Below, piece after piece: positions 41,857 through 49,102 of a stretch of 64,000 bases of DNA (its first letter is position 1; every line of letters begins with the position of its first letter). The notes beneath the pieces are model-generated. The model was not told where the DNA came from and searched no databases. It saw only the letters and a program-made list of their open reading frames with translations. The position numbers and the translations under genes are program-made. Location of the stretch: assembly GCA_026692665.1 (NCBI GenBank), contig JAPLOF010000063.1, positions 62,001 through 126,000 of the forward strand, written 5' to 3'. Source of the DNA: Planctomycetota bacterium. Lineage in GTDB: Bacteria > Planctomycetota > UBA1135 > GCA-002686595.

Positions 41857-42926
41857 GGCCGACCCTCCGGACCGCGCCGGCACAGGAGGAGGCCCACGAG
41901 GACGCACGCGATCGCGGTCGCGAACTCGCCCGCGGCGAGGCTCGACGGCGCGCGCCCCTCCGCCACGATCGCGAGGTCCCGCGCGAGTCCCGCGCCCGGG
42001 ATTCCGATCGCCGCGCCGAGTCTCCACGCTTCGGTCCACCACAGCGCGCACCACGCGCTGGCCAGGAGACCCAGCGCGAGGAGCGGCGTCAGCCAGGCAC
42101 CGAGCCCGAACGCGAGGACCGCCCAGGCAGCGACCGCCAGCACGGCGCGCGCAGCGATGCGGAGCTTCGGCGCGGCAGCCGGTTCGGCGCGCCACAGCGT
42201 CACGTCGTCGGATGCGACGTAACCGCGGGCCCCCGGTTCGGGCAGCGACAGCTCGAACTCGACCTCGCCTTCCCCGCCGGGCACGTCGACGTCGACGCCT
42301 CCGCGAGGGAGGACGAGCGCGCGTCCGGTCGCGGCGTGCACGTCGACCGAGCTGTCGGACCGCGCACGCCGCGCCGTGAACTGCACTTCGCCACCGCCGC
42401 CGGGCGTGATCGAGAGCGAGACCTCGATGCGTGCGCGGAGCCCCGGTTCCGCAGGCATCGAGACCCGCCAGGCCAACGGCCGTTCGTGGTCGACGAGGGG
42501 TTTCGCCGGGCCCGCGACCCGGCCCGCGAAGCCCGGGACGCGCTCCGGAGCTCCCGGGCCGAGGGCGACGAACGCGCTCCAGACGGCCGTCAGCCCGAGC
42601 ACGGCGACCAGCGCGCCGGTCGCCAGAGACGCTTCGCCGCGCGCCCCGCCCGAGCGCGAAACGGAGGTCCACGCGACCTCTCCGCGCGAGCGCAGCGATG
42701 CCGCGCGCAGGGCGATGCAGGGCGCGACGAGCGCGAGGAACGTCGTCCAGCAGGCCTCGGTCCAGGCGCCCGCTCGAGCCGCTGCGTCGCGCGCGCCGCC
42801 GTTCGAGGCGAGGTCGCTGGCGGTCCCCGAGCCGACCGCGATCCACACGCAGAGCGCCAGCGCGGCGAGGACGAGTCCCGAGGCCGAGAGTCGCCGCGCG
42901 GCGAGGAATGCGAGCCGCGCGTTCAC
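41853..42926 (-). CDS. putative ABC transporter membrane component
   Basis: A 357-residue protein from GTG, overlapping the ATPase stop by four bases. Hydrophobic helices at the N-terminus (LSASGLVLAALALCVWIAVG; TFLALVAPCIALRAASLRS; LATGALVAVLGLTAVWSAFV) surround cytoplasmic loops, followed by a large beta-rich extracytoplasmic domain (about 130-240, e.g. IEVSLSITPGGGGEVQF) and more helices. The order and coupling to an ABC-2-type ATPase make it the likely membrane partner. It matches no well-known permease family that I can name. Confidence 0.75.
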   Translation of the reverse strand: MNARLAFLAARRLSASGLVLAALALCVWIAVGSGTASDLASNGGARDAAARAGAWTEACWTTFLALVAPCIALRAASLRSRGEVAWTSVSRSGGARGEASLATGALVAVLGLTAVWSAFVALGPGAPERVPGFAGRVAGPAKPLVDHERPLAWRVSMPAEPGLRARIEVSLSITPGGGGEVQFTARRARSDSSVDVHAATGRALVLPRGGVDVDVPGGEGEVEFELSLPEPGARGYVASDDVTLWRAEPAAAPKLRIAARAVLAVAAWAVLAFGLGAWLTPLLALGLLASAWCALWWTEAWRLGAAIGIPGAGLARDLAIVAEGRAPSSLAAGEFATAIACVLVGLLLCRRGPEGRP

Positions 42927-43669
42927 GGCGCGGCGCGCGCGTGGCGCCGGTAGATCTCGAGCAGGCCGCCGCGCGCGAAGACGTCCGCGGGCAACCCGTG
43001 TTCCGCGATGCGGCCGTCGAGCAGGACCGCGACCTGGTCGCAGCGCTCGGCGAGATCGCTCGCGGCGTGCGACGCGATCACGACCGTGGTCCCCGCGGCG
43101 CGCGCCTCGTCCAGGATCTCGTGCAGGACCACGAAGCCCTCGGCGTCGAGACCGGCCGTCGGCTCGTCGAGCAGGACGAGGTCTGGGTCGTGGATCCAGG
43201 CTTGCGCGATGCCGAAGCGCCGCAGCATCCCGCGCGACGACCGTCCGAGCGTCTGCCGCGCGTGCGCGCGGAGGCCGACGCGCTCGAGCCGCTCGTCCGC
43301 GCGCCGGGAGAGCTCGCGGCCGCGCAGTCCGTGGATCGAGCCGGCGAGCTTCAACGCCGCTCGAATCGACATGTCGGCCGGGAACAGGGCGTCGTCGGAG
43401 AGCCAGCCCACGCGGTCGGCCGCGGCGGCCGCGCGCGGCGCGCATCCGAGCACGCGGATCGTGCCCGCATCCGGCGCCTCGACGCCCGCGACGAGGCGTA
43501 GCAGCGTGGACTTGCCCGAGCCGTTCGGGCCCGCGAGTCCGAGTCGGGCACCGCGCGCGACCCCGAGGTCGACGCCACGCAAGACGTCGGTGCGTGCGAG
43601 CCCGAACCAGCGCGCGTAGCACTTTGCGACGCCCGCGAGCTCGAGCGCCATGCCTTGGGAAGTGGACAT
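42923..43669 (-). CDS. ABC transporter ATP-binding protein (ABC-2 type)
   Basis: A 248-residue ATPase. Walker A is GPNGSGKST at about 47-55, Walker B LVLLDEPTAGLD and the switch histidine follows in VIASHAAS. The signature is altered to SSRGMLRRFGIAQAW in place of LSGGQ, a form common in ABC-2 exporters such as CcmA and NodI relatives. The annotated ATG (43669) lies in the 3' end of a strong hairpin; Met7 (43651, MALELAGVAK) may be the true start. Membrane and TPR-like genes follow with four-base overlaps, defining one operon. Confidence 0.9.
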   Translation of the reverse strand: MSTSQGMALELAGVAKCYARWFGLARTDVLRGVDLGVARGARLGLAGPNGSGKSTLLRLVAGVEAPDAGTIRVLGCAPRAAAAADRVGWLSDDALFPADMSIRAALKLAGSIHGLRGRELSRRADERLERVGLRAHARQTLGRSSRGMLRRFGIAQAWIHDPDLVLLDEPTAGLDAEGFVVLHEILDEARAAGTTVVIASHAASDLAERCDQVAVLLDGRIAEHGLPADVFARGGLLEIYRRHARAAP

Positions 43670-43702
43670 TCCGCCGCGCGAGGACCGGCTCGCGCGGCGG
43701 AA
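43669..43702 (-). terminator. 14-bp perfect hairpin touching the start codon of the ABC ATPase gene
   Basis: A perfect 14-base stem (TTCCGCCGCGCGAG with its complement) around the six-base loop GACCGG ends at the A of the ATG at 43669. It lies 25 bases after the stop of the upstream minus-strand gene, so it probably ends that transcript. It also hides the ribosome-binding area of ATG 43669, which supports the later Met7 start or a structural control of translation. No T-tract is present. Confidence 0.6.
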
Positions 43703-43727
43703 TGCTAGTGGAAACCGGAGCTCGGCG

Positions 43728-45665
43728 TCAGGGAGCGAACGTGATGGAAAGCCCGTCCGAGCTGTTCACGCCGAATCCGGGCGAGTTCTGGTCGAGGAAC
43801 AGGAACTGGTAGTTCCAAGTCGCGCCCGGCAGCACGATCCCGGCCGGGATCGTCTGGCTGGCGTAGTTGACGGCGAGGAACGCCGAGCCGCCGACGTTCG
43901 TCTCCAGGAAGCGCAGGCCGAACACGGGGCCGCCGACGCACTGCACGCCGTCGCCGAAGGGGATCTGCGCCTGAGTCGGGCCGTACACGAATCGTCCGCG
44001 CGCGTTCCGCGGGGCGCCGTCCACGGCCAGCTTGAGCGAGTTGTTCGACACGCTGGCGTTGCCGAGCGCCAGGATCGACGCGCGCCGGCCGCTCGAGTTC
44101 GGGTTGGCCGTGCAGTAGCGCGTCGAGATCGGAGCCGTGTTCACCAGGCTGATCCAGCCGTTCTGCGGTCCGTACTGACCGAATCCCACGGCGTGATCGG
44201 CGCTCGCCACCGCGCCGTCGCACCACGGGTAGTACGCGTTCGCGCCGACCGGACGGTGCTCGAACGCGCGCCCGCCCGTGCCCAGGTGGAAGATGCTGAC
44301 CGTCGCGTTGCCGGTGACGACCACGCTGCGCGCATCGGGCGTGATCACCACGTCCGTCGGGCGCGTGTTCGGGATCAGCGTCGAGGAGATCGGCTCGAGC
44401 TGGCCGCGCGCGATGCTCCAGAACCAGACGCGCGTGTCGGCCAGGTTGGGCGCCTGCGTCAGCGTCACGGCCGAGTCGTTCGAGGCCGCGACCGAGTCGA
44501 GGCCCGACTGGTACCCGTTCGTCGCCGAAGGCGCGGCGATCCAGTCGACGGGGTTCAGCGGGCCCGCGATCGGCAGGCTCGTCAGTTGGTAGAGCGCGAC
44601 CCCTGCGCCCGTGCGCACCAGCGCGCGCGTTCCGTCGGGAGAGATCGCCAGATCGTGCGGGCGTCCGGGGATGCGGCCCGAGACGCGCGCGCCCGTCCAG
44701 CCGAAGACCTCCACTTGGGTTTGCGGGACGGGACCCGTGACGTTCGCCAGCGTCACCACGAGGTCGTTCGTGACCTCGACCGAGTCCATCGCCGTGTCGA
44801 GGAAGGGGCCCGGGTCGTTCGTGAGCGCTCCGGCGAAGATGCGCGTCGCGGTCCCGCCCGTGAGCGTCCAGATGCCCAGCGCGCCCTCGGAACGCACGAC
44901 GGCGTGCAGGCCGTCGGGCGTGATCGCGACGTCGTGTGGAGCGCCGGCCAGGTCGCTCCGCGACGGAGTTCCCGTCTCCAGGATCACAACCGGAGGGCCC
45001 GAGATCGGATGCAGGTCCCAGATCGTCACGCGGGTAGCCGCGGGAGTCGTGATGACGTCGGCCGCGAGGGAGAGGCAGACCGCGTAGCGGTTCGTGACCG
45101 CGACGCTGTCCGTGTCGAACGAGTAGGAGGGGCCGCCGCCGTAGTCGTAGCGCGGCGCGACGCCGGCCGAGAAGCCGATCTGCGCCCCGCTCGCGAGGTC
45201 GAACAGGTACGTGCCGCCCACGGCCATGCCGTCCGAATTCCCGCCGCGCACGACCGCGATCGTGCCGTCGGGGGTGATGGCGACGTCGTTCGGCCGGAAG
45301 CCGACCCACGGTTCCGCGAGGACCGGGTTCGTGATGTTCGTGAGGTCGAGGATCGCGCAGCGGCGGCCGCCCAGGACCACCGCGCGCGTGTTCGTCACGG
45401 CCACGGCGTCGAGCACCTCGCCGCACGTGTCGTTGAACGAGCCGACCGCGGGGCTCGCAACGAGCTGGCCGGTGGAGAGGTCGTAGACGCGCACGTAGCC
45501 GTCCGAACGGTTCTGGCGCACCACGGCGTAGCGCTGGTCGGGCGTGATCTCGACGTCGTCGATGGCCAGGAGGTTCGTGAACGACGACTGCAGGGACTGG
45601 GCGCTGGCGCCGGCGGCGAGCGCCGCGAGGAGCGCCAGCGCGGTGGGGGTGCGCGGGACGGACAT
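43728..45665 (-). CDS. large secreted propeller-type protein with divergent C-terminal domain
   Basis: A 645-residue protein with a signal peptide (TALALLAALAAGASAQS). Residues about 30-500 form repeated strands with the sequence pattern of WD40/NHL-like propellers: DVEITPDQRYAVVRQNRSDG, DVAITPDGTIAVVRGG, DVAITPDGLHAVVRSEG, DLAISPDGTRALVRTG. The C-terminal 135 residues begin YCTANPNSSGRRASILALG and continue SVSNNSLKL, FGDGVQCVGG and end with SDGLSITFAP, a divergent version of the end domain seen in the proteins at 14716 and 16281. Likely surface-exposed or secreted; function unknown. Confidence 0.85.
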   Translation of the reverse strand: MSVPRTPTALALLAALAAGASAQSLQSSFTNLLAIDDVEITPDQRYAVVRQNRSDGYVRVYDLSTGQLVASPAVGSFNDTCGEVLDAVAVTNTRAVVLGGRRCAILDLTNITNPVLAEPWVGFRPNDVAITPDGTIAVVRGGNSDGMAVGGTYLFDLASGAQIGFSAGVAPRYDYGGGPSYSFDTDSVAVTNRYAVCLSLAADVITTPAATRVTIWDLHPISGPPVVILETGTPSRSDLAGAPHDVAITPDGLHAVVRSEGALGIWTLTGGTATRIFAGALTNDPGPFLDTAMDSVEVTNDLVVTLANVTGPVPQTQVEVFGWTGARVSGRIPGRPHDLAISPDGTRALVRTGAGVALYQLTSLPIAGPLNPVDWIAAPSATNGYQSGLDSVAASNDSAVTLTQAPNLADTRVWFWSIARGQLEPISSTLIPNTRPTDVVITPDARSVVVTGNATVSIFHLGTGGRAFEHRPVGANAYYPWCDGAVASADHAVGFGQYGPQNGWISLVNTAPISTRYCTANPNSSGRRASILALGNASVSNNSLKLAVDGAPRNARGRFVYGPTQAQIPFGDGVQCVGGPVFGLRFLETNVGGSAFLAVNYASQTIPAGIVLPGATWNYQFLFLDQNSPGFGVNSSDGLSITFAP

Positions 45666-45749
45666 GTTCGGACTCCGAGGGGGTGGCGGCCGTGGCGGCG
45701 CGTCGGGGAAGGCCAGTTCCGGCTCACCTAGGCCGGTTGGCGTGGAGGG

Positions 45750-46571
45750 TCACGGCGCGGGCAGATGTTCTCGCAGGAAACCGCCGACGCGCTCGACCCA
45801 TTCGGCGCGCTGGAGGAACCCGCCGCCATTGTGCCCGCCGCGGGTCTCCAGGAACTCCTTGGGACCGGAATGGGCCGCGTACAGCCGCTCTCCGTGCCGG
45901 AAGGGGACCAGCTGGTCCTCCGGGCTGTGCGCCACGAGGAAGGGCACCCGCAGCGCGCCGATCTTCGCCAGCGAGTCGTACTTCGTCCGCGTGATCCAGC
46001 GCACGGGCAGCCAGGGGTAGACCTCGGCACCCACGTCGGCCAGCGCGGTGAACGTGTCCTCGACGAACAGCACCGCGCACGGACGGCGCCGCGCCAGCTC
46101 GACGGCGACCGCGCCACCCATCGACTCGCCGTAGATCACGGTCCGCCGCGGCTCGAACCCGCGCGCCGCGAGGTGGTCCAGGGCGGCCTCGCCGTCCAGG
46201 TAGGTGCCCTCCTCGGACAGGATGCCGCGGCTCTTGCCGTACTGGCGGTAGTCGAAGAGCAGGACGTCGTAGCCGAGCAGGCGAAAGGTCTGCGCGAGCG
46301 GCAGGCGGCCCTCGATGTTGCCGGCGTTGCCGTGGCAGACGAGGACCGCGCCGCGCGCGTTCTCGGCCTTCACGTGCCAGGCGTGCACGGTCGCGCCGTC
46401 GCGGGTGGTGAGCTCGAGGTCCTCGAACGGCGCCGCGATCGCCGCCGGCGTGAGGGTCGGCGGCGGGCCCGGGTACCACACGAGCCGGTCCTGGAAGAAC
46501 CAGGCGACGAAGCACAGCAGCGCGTAGAGCGCGATGGGGATCCCGAAGAGCCAGAAAAGCACGCGCCGCAT
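45750..46571 (-). CDS. alpha/beta hydrolase (BEM46/ABHD13-like), membrane anchored
   Basis: A 273-residue protein with an N-terminal membrane segment (RVLFWLFGIPIALYALLCFV) and an alpha/beta hydrolase domain. The oxyanion segment is LVCHGNAGNIEGR, the nucleophile Ser150 in YGESMGGAVAV, the acid in AHSPEDQLVPFRHG and the histidine in RGGHNGGGF. The catalytic Ser-Asp-His triad is therefore complete. Members of this group are poorly characterised esterases or thioesterases. The start was moved from an upstream in-frame ATG to MRRVLF, where the membrane anchor begins. Confidence 0.88.
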   Translation of the reverse strand: MRRVLFWLFGIPIALYALLCFVAWFFQDRLVWYPGPPPTLTPAAIAAPFEDLELTTRDGATVHAWHVKAENARGAVLVCHGNAGNIEGRLPLAQTFRLLGYDVLLFDYRQYGKSRGILSEEGTYLDGEAALDHLAARGFEPRRTVIYGESMGGAVAVELARRRPCAVLFVEDTFTALADVGAEVYPWLPVRWITRTKYDSLAKIGALRVPFLVAHSPEDQLVPFRHGERLYAAHSGPKEFLETRGGHNGGGFLQRAEWVERVGGFLREHLPAP

Positions 46572-46908
46572 CTTGGGTTCCCGCTCAGCGCGCCGCGAGG
46601 TTCTTCCGGGCCGGTGCCGCCGGGCGGAGGGCCCGGGCGTCGACGGCCCCAGCATGGGACGTGCGCGGCAGAGTGGGCCGACGGCTTCGGGTGCGTGTGC
46701 GCTTCTCGATCGCGGCGAAGATCTCCAGTCCGTCCGTTCCGGCCCCGAATCGGTGGGTGTCCGCGCGGAACTCCATCACGGCCCGGCGCTGCGGCCGACC
46801 GGGATGCTGCGGGTGGAGCAGGGGCGGGTCGCGACGGCAGACCATGGGTCGCTCATTGTCCCAGGGACGCGGGACGTCCGCCAAGTGCCCGCGCTACGCT
46901 ACGCCGCC
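46572..46908. other. 337-base divergent region before hydrolase and FHA genes
   Basis: Apart from the doubtful 99-residue minus-strand frame, this region holds no gene I can support. It must contain a promoter for the FHA gene on plus. No tRNA, riboswitch or terminator-like hairpin is obvious. Confidence 0.4.
46585..46884 (-). CDS. possible small basic protein (99 aa)
   Basis: A 99-residue open frame ending 13 bases before the alpha/beta hydrolase start on the same strand. Third codon positions are mostly G or C, and its middle (RAVMEFRADTHRFGAGTDGLEIF) looks protein-like. The C-terminal half is basic and low-complexity. No family recognised. It could be the first gene of the hydrolase operon or a chance frame in GC-rich DNA; I consider it doubtful. 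Confidence 0.3.
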   Translation of the reverse strand: MADVPRPWDNERPMVCRRDPPLLHPQHPGRPQRRAVMEFRADTHRFGAGTDGLEIFAAIEKRTRTRSRRPTLPRTSHAGAVDARALRPAAPARKNLAAR

Positions 46909-47712
46909 ATGCCGCGGATCTACGTGTTGTCCGGCCCCGACCTCGGGCGCAACTTCGACGTGCGGGCGGGCGCGACGTTCGGGCGCACGGCCGAGTGTCA
47001 GGTGACGCTGCGCGATCCTTCGGTCAGCCGGGTTCACGCGCGGCTCGAGGAGGCTGCGACCGGCTGGCGCGTCGTCGACACCGGGTCGCGGAACGGACTC
47101 TTCGTGCGCGACGAGCGCGTGCCCGCGGCGGAGATCGAGGACGGGGACGAGTTCCGCCTGGGCGAGGTGCTCCTGCGCTTCCGTGCCGATGCGCCGAGCG
47201 CGAAGCCGGCAGGATCCGCGCCGGAGCCCGCGCCGGTGGCGGCACCCGAGATCCAGTTCCACGCGCGCGGAGCCTCGCGTGCCGCTCCCGCGGAGGAACC
47301 GGCGGACATCGAGTTGGAAGGGGACTGGTCCGAGCCCGTCGCCGCGCCCCAACCGGCGGCACGTCCGCGCGCGCCGGAGGGGATCGGGCACGTCGCGGCT
47401 GGCGCTCCCACCGCGACCCCGCGCTCCGTCGCGAACGACCAGCGGGCGAGGAAGCTCGCCGCGGCCGGCGTCGCGCCGACCGGGCGCACGGGCGCGGCCG
47501 ATGCGCGCGGAATCTTGCAGTTCAACCGGGTCGCGCAGCAGGAGGGCCTGCTGCGGCAGGAACTCGACCAGCAGCCGACGTGGCTGCGCTTCGCCGTCGT
47601 CGGGATCGTGCTGGCCGTCGTCGCGGCTCTGGCGTGGCTCGGCTACCAGGCCGCGACCGCGACGAAGGCGCGGCTCGCGCCGTCGGAGTCCGTCGAGGAC
47701 GAGGGGCGCTGA
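46909..47712 (+). CDS. FHA-domain protein with C-terminal membrane anchor
   Basis: A 267-residue protein. Residues 1-95 are an FHA phosphothreonine-binding domain: FGRTAECQVTLRDPSVSRVHARL (seen as GRTAECQVTL and SVSRVHARL) and the SRNGLFVRDERV loop. A Pro/Ala-rich linker (about 100-180) leads to a charged region and a single membrane helix (FAVVGIVLAVVAALAWLGYQ, about 232-251), giving a cytosolic FHA tethered to the membrane. It would dock to threonine-phosphorylated partners, but no kinase gene is adjacent. The ATG chosen gives the FHA domain its first strand. Its stop is 27 bases from the stop of the convergent selenoprotein gene. Confidence 0.9.
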   Translation: MPRIYVLSGPDLGRNFDVRAGATFGRTAECQVTLRDPSVSRVHARLEEAATGWRVVDTGSRNGLFVRDERVPAAEIEDGDEFRLGEVLLRFRADAPSAKPAGSAPEPAPVAAPEIQFHARGASRAAPAEEPADIELEGDWSEPVAAPQPAARPRAPEGIGHVAAGAPTATPRSVANDQRARKLAAAGVAPTGRTGAADARGILQFNRVAQQEGLLRQELDQQPTWLRFAVVGIVLAVVAALAWLGYQAATATKARLAPSESVEDEGR

Positions 47713-47738
47713 CGCCTGGATCGCGGACGCGCGTCGGG

Positions 47739-47999
47739 CTAACCGCCGCCGGAGAGCGAGCGCTTGTGCAGCGAGTTCACGACGTCCGCCGGATCGGGCC
47801 AGCCGCCGCCGAAGAGCGACGACAGGAGTCCCTTGCTCTTCGAGGCGACGAGCTCGCCGTCGGCGAGGACGTCGAACTGACCGGTCGAACCCTTCCGGAT
47901 CTCGACGTCGAGGCCGAGATCTTCACGGATCTTCGCGGCGAGACCCGCCGCGCGACGTTCGTACCCTCAAGCCGTGCAGTAGAGGATCTGGATCTTCAT
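47739..47999 (-). CDS. selW: SelW-type (Rdx family) selenoprotein, in-frame UGA read as selenocysteine
   Basis: An 86-residue protein if TGA at 47967-47969 is read as selenocysteine at position 11. The motif is YCTAUGY, C-x2-U, the redox site of SelW/SelT/SelH (Rdx) proteins; Cys8 and Sec11 follow the first beta strand MKIQILY. The following 75 residues keep the Rdx pattern: ...GLAAKIREDLGLDVEIRKGSTGQFDVLADGELVASKS..., seen as DVEIRKGSTGQFDVLADGEL. Without recoding the gene would end after ten residues. A SECIS-like hairpin lies directly after the UGA. The frame ends at TAG 47739, convergent to the FHA gene. Function: thiol/selenol redox protein, probably cytosolic. Confidence 0.88.
47934..47952 (-). 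promoter_or_regulatory. bacterial SECIS-like hairpin after the selenocysteine UGA
   Basis: On the minus strand, 14 bases after the UGA, a perfect 7-base stem (CGCGGCG with CGCCGCG) encloses the loop GGUCU. The apical GGUCU is the same as in the E. coli fdhF SECIS element that SelB binds, where it lies at nearly the same distance from UGA (about 19-23 bases against 22-26 here). No bulged U is obvious, so it is a SECIS-like element; SelB recognition in this organism is inferred. Confidence 0.75.
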
Positions 48000-48013
48000 G
48001 GTTGCGCACCACT

Positions 48014-49102
48014 CTACCCGAGCGCGCACCAGCCCTCGCACCAGACTTGCGCGGAACGGTCCCAGGTGAAGCTCGCCGCGTGCGCCGCCGCGCGGTCGAG
48101 ATCCGCGGGCCGGGATTCCAGCGCGCGCCGGATCGCCGCCGCGCACGCGCCCGCGTCGTCGGGGTCGAAGCGCGGCGTGTCCGGGCCGGCGACCTCCGGC
48201 AGTGCGCCGGCATCGGCGATCGCGAGCGGCGCGCGCGCGCGCTGGGCCTCCAGGACCGCGATGCCGAAGCCCTCGAGTCGCGAGGGCAGGACGACGGCCG
48301 CGCAGCCGGCGAGGATCGTCGCGAGCTCTGCGTCGGCGTAGGGTCCGCGAAAACGCACGCGCGCGGACACGCCCTGTTTCGCCGCGATCCCGGCCAACCG
48401 GTCCGCTTCGTCGGCCTTGGCTGCGCCCCACAGTTCGAGCGCGGGCAAGGACGCGTCGCGCGCCAGCGCAGCGACGAGCACGTCGAGGTTCTTGCGCGGT
48501 TCGAGGTGTCCGAGGTGCACGAGCGGCGCGCCGGCGCCCGCGGCGCGCGGTCGTGGCGCGAAGTGGTCGCCGCCGTTCCCGATCACGATCGCGTCCTCGA
48601 CCCGGAGGCGCGCCGCGATCTCGCGCGCGGTCGTGTGGCTCACCGTGAAGACCCGCGCCGCGCGCCGCGCCGCGCCGCCGATCACGGAACCCGCGACGAG
48701 CCGGCGCGTCAGCGGCGCGCTCGCGAGGGACAAGGCGCGCAGATCGTGGATCGTCAGCGTGAACGGCAGGGCCAGCGAGCGCGGAACGGGGAAGTGCGCC
48801 GTGTGCACGAGGTCGAACGGCCGGCCCGCCGCGCGCGCGGACGCGATGGCGGAGCGCAGCGCATGGCCCTCCGCCGCGGCGCGCGCGATCGGCGGCCCGC
48901 CGGGCACCGTGCTCGCGAGGCGTTCGATCTCGCGCGGCAGTTCGAACTCGATCCGTTCGCGGCCCTCGAGCACCGCGAGGGAACCGCCGCGTGCCACGAG
49001 GAGGCGCGCGATGCGCGGCAGGAGCTCCGCGTTGTGTCGGCGGACTCCGCCGGCCGGTTGTCCCAGCACGACGCCGCTCACGAGCACCCGCGGCGCGCTC
49101 AC
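48014..49102 (-). CDS. glycosyltransferase, GT4-like (second of pair)
   Basis: A 362-residue GT-B glycosyltransferase. The N-terminal domain contains GGVRRHNAELL; the C-terminal domain has the family-typical segments LVHLGHLEPRKNLDVLVAAL and VLPSRLEGFGIAVLEAQRARAP, where SRLEGFG-x-VLE is the nucleotide-sugar binding E-x7-E motif. It transfers a sugar to a growing glycan or lipid in the cytosol. The GTG start overlaps the stop of the upstream glycosyltransferase (GTGA), so both are coupled. Donor and acceptor are unknown. Confidence 0.9.
   Translation of the reverse strand: MSAPRVLVSGVVLGQPAGGVRRHNAELLPRIARLLVARGGSLAVLEGRERIEFELPREIERLASTVPGGPPIARAAAEGHALRSAIASARAAGRPFDLVHTAHFPVPRSLALPFTLTIHDLRALSLASAPLTRRLVAGSVIGGAARRAARVFTVSHTTAREIAARLRVEDAIVIGNGGDHFAPRPRAAGAGAPLVHLGHLEPRKNLDVLVAALARDASLPALELWGAAKADEADRLAGIAAKQGVSARVRFRGPYADAELATILAGCAAVVLPSRLEGFGIAVLEAQRARAPLAIADAGALPEVAGPDTPRFDPDDAGACAAAIRRALESRPADLDRAAAHAASFTWDRSAQVWCEGWCALG

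Noticed and set aside
46661-47005. Plus-strand 114-codon frame upstream of the FHA gene
   Set aside because: Ser/Pro/Arg-rich antisense-type translation overlapping the FHA start in another frame.
47967-47999. Ten-residue peptide ending at TGA instead of a selenoprotein
   Set aside because: The frame after TGA is protein-like for 75 codons, matches the Rdx family and is preceded by a SECIS-like hairpin, so a stop reading is less likely.
47739-47999. Pseudogene explanation for the UGA in the SelW-like gene
   Set aside because: A single TGA precisely at the Sec position of C-x2-U, with an adjacent SECIS-like stem and no other lesion, is not expected from decay.
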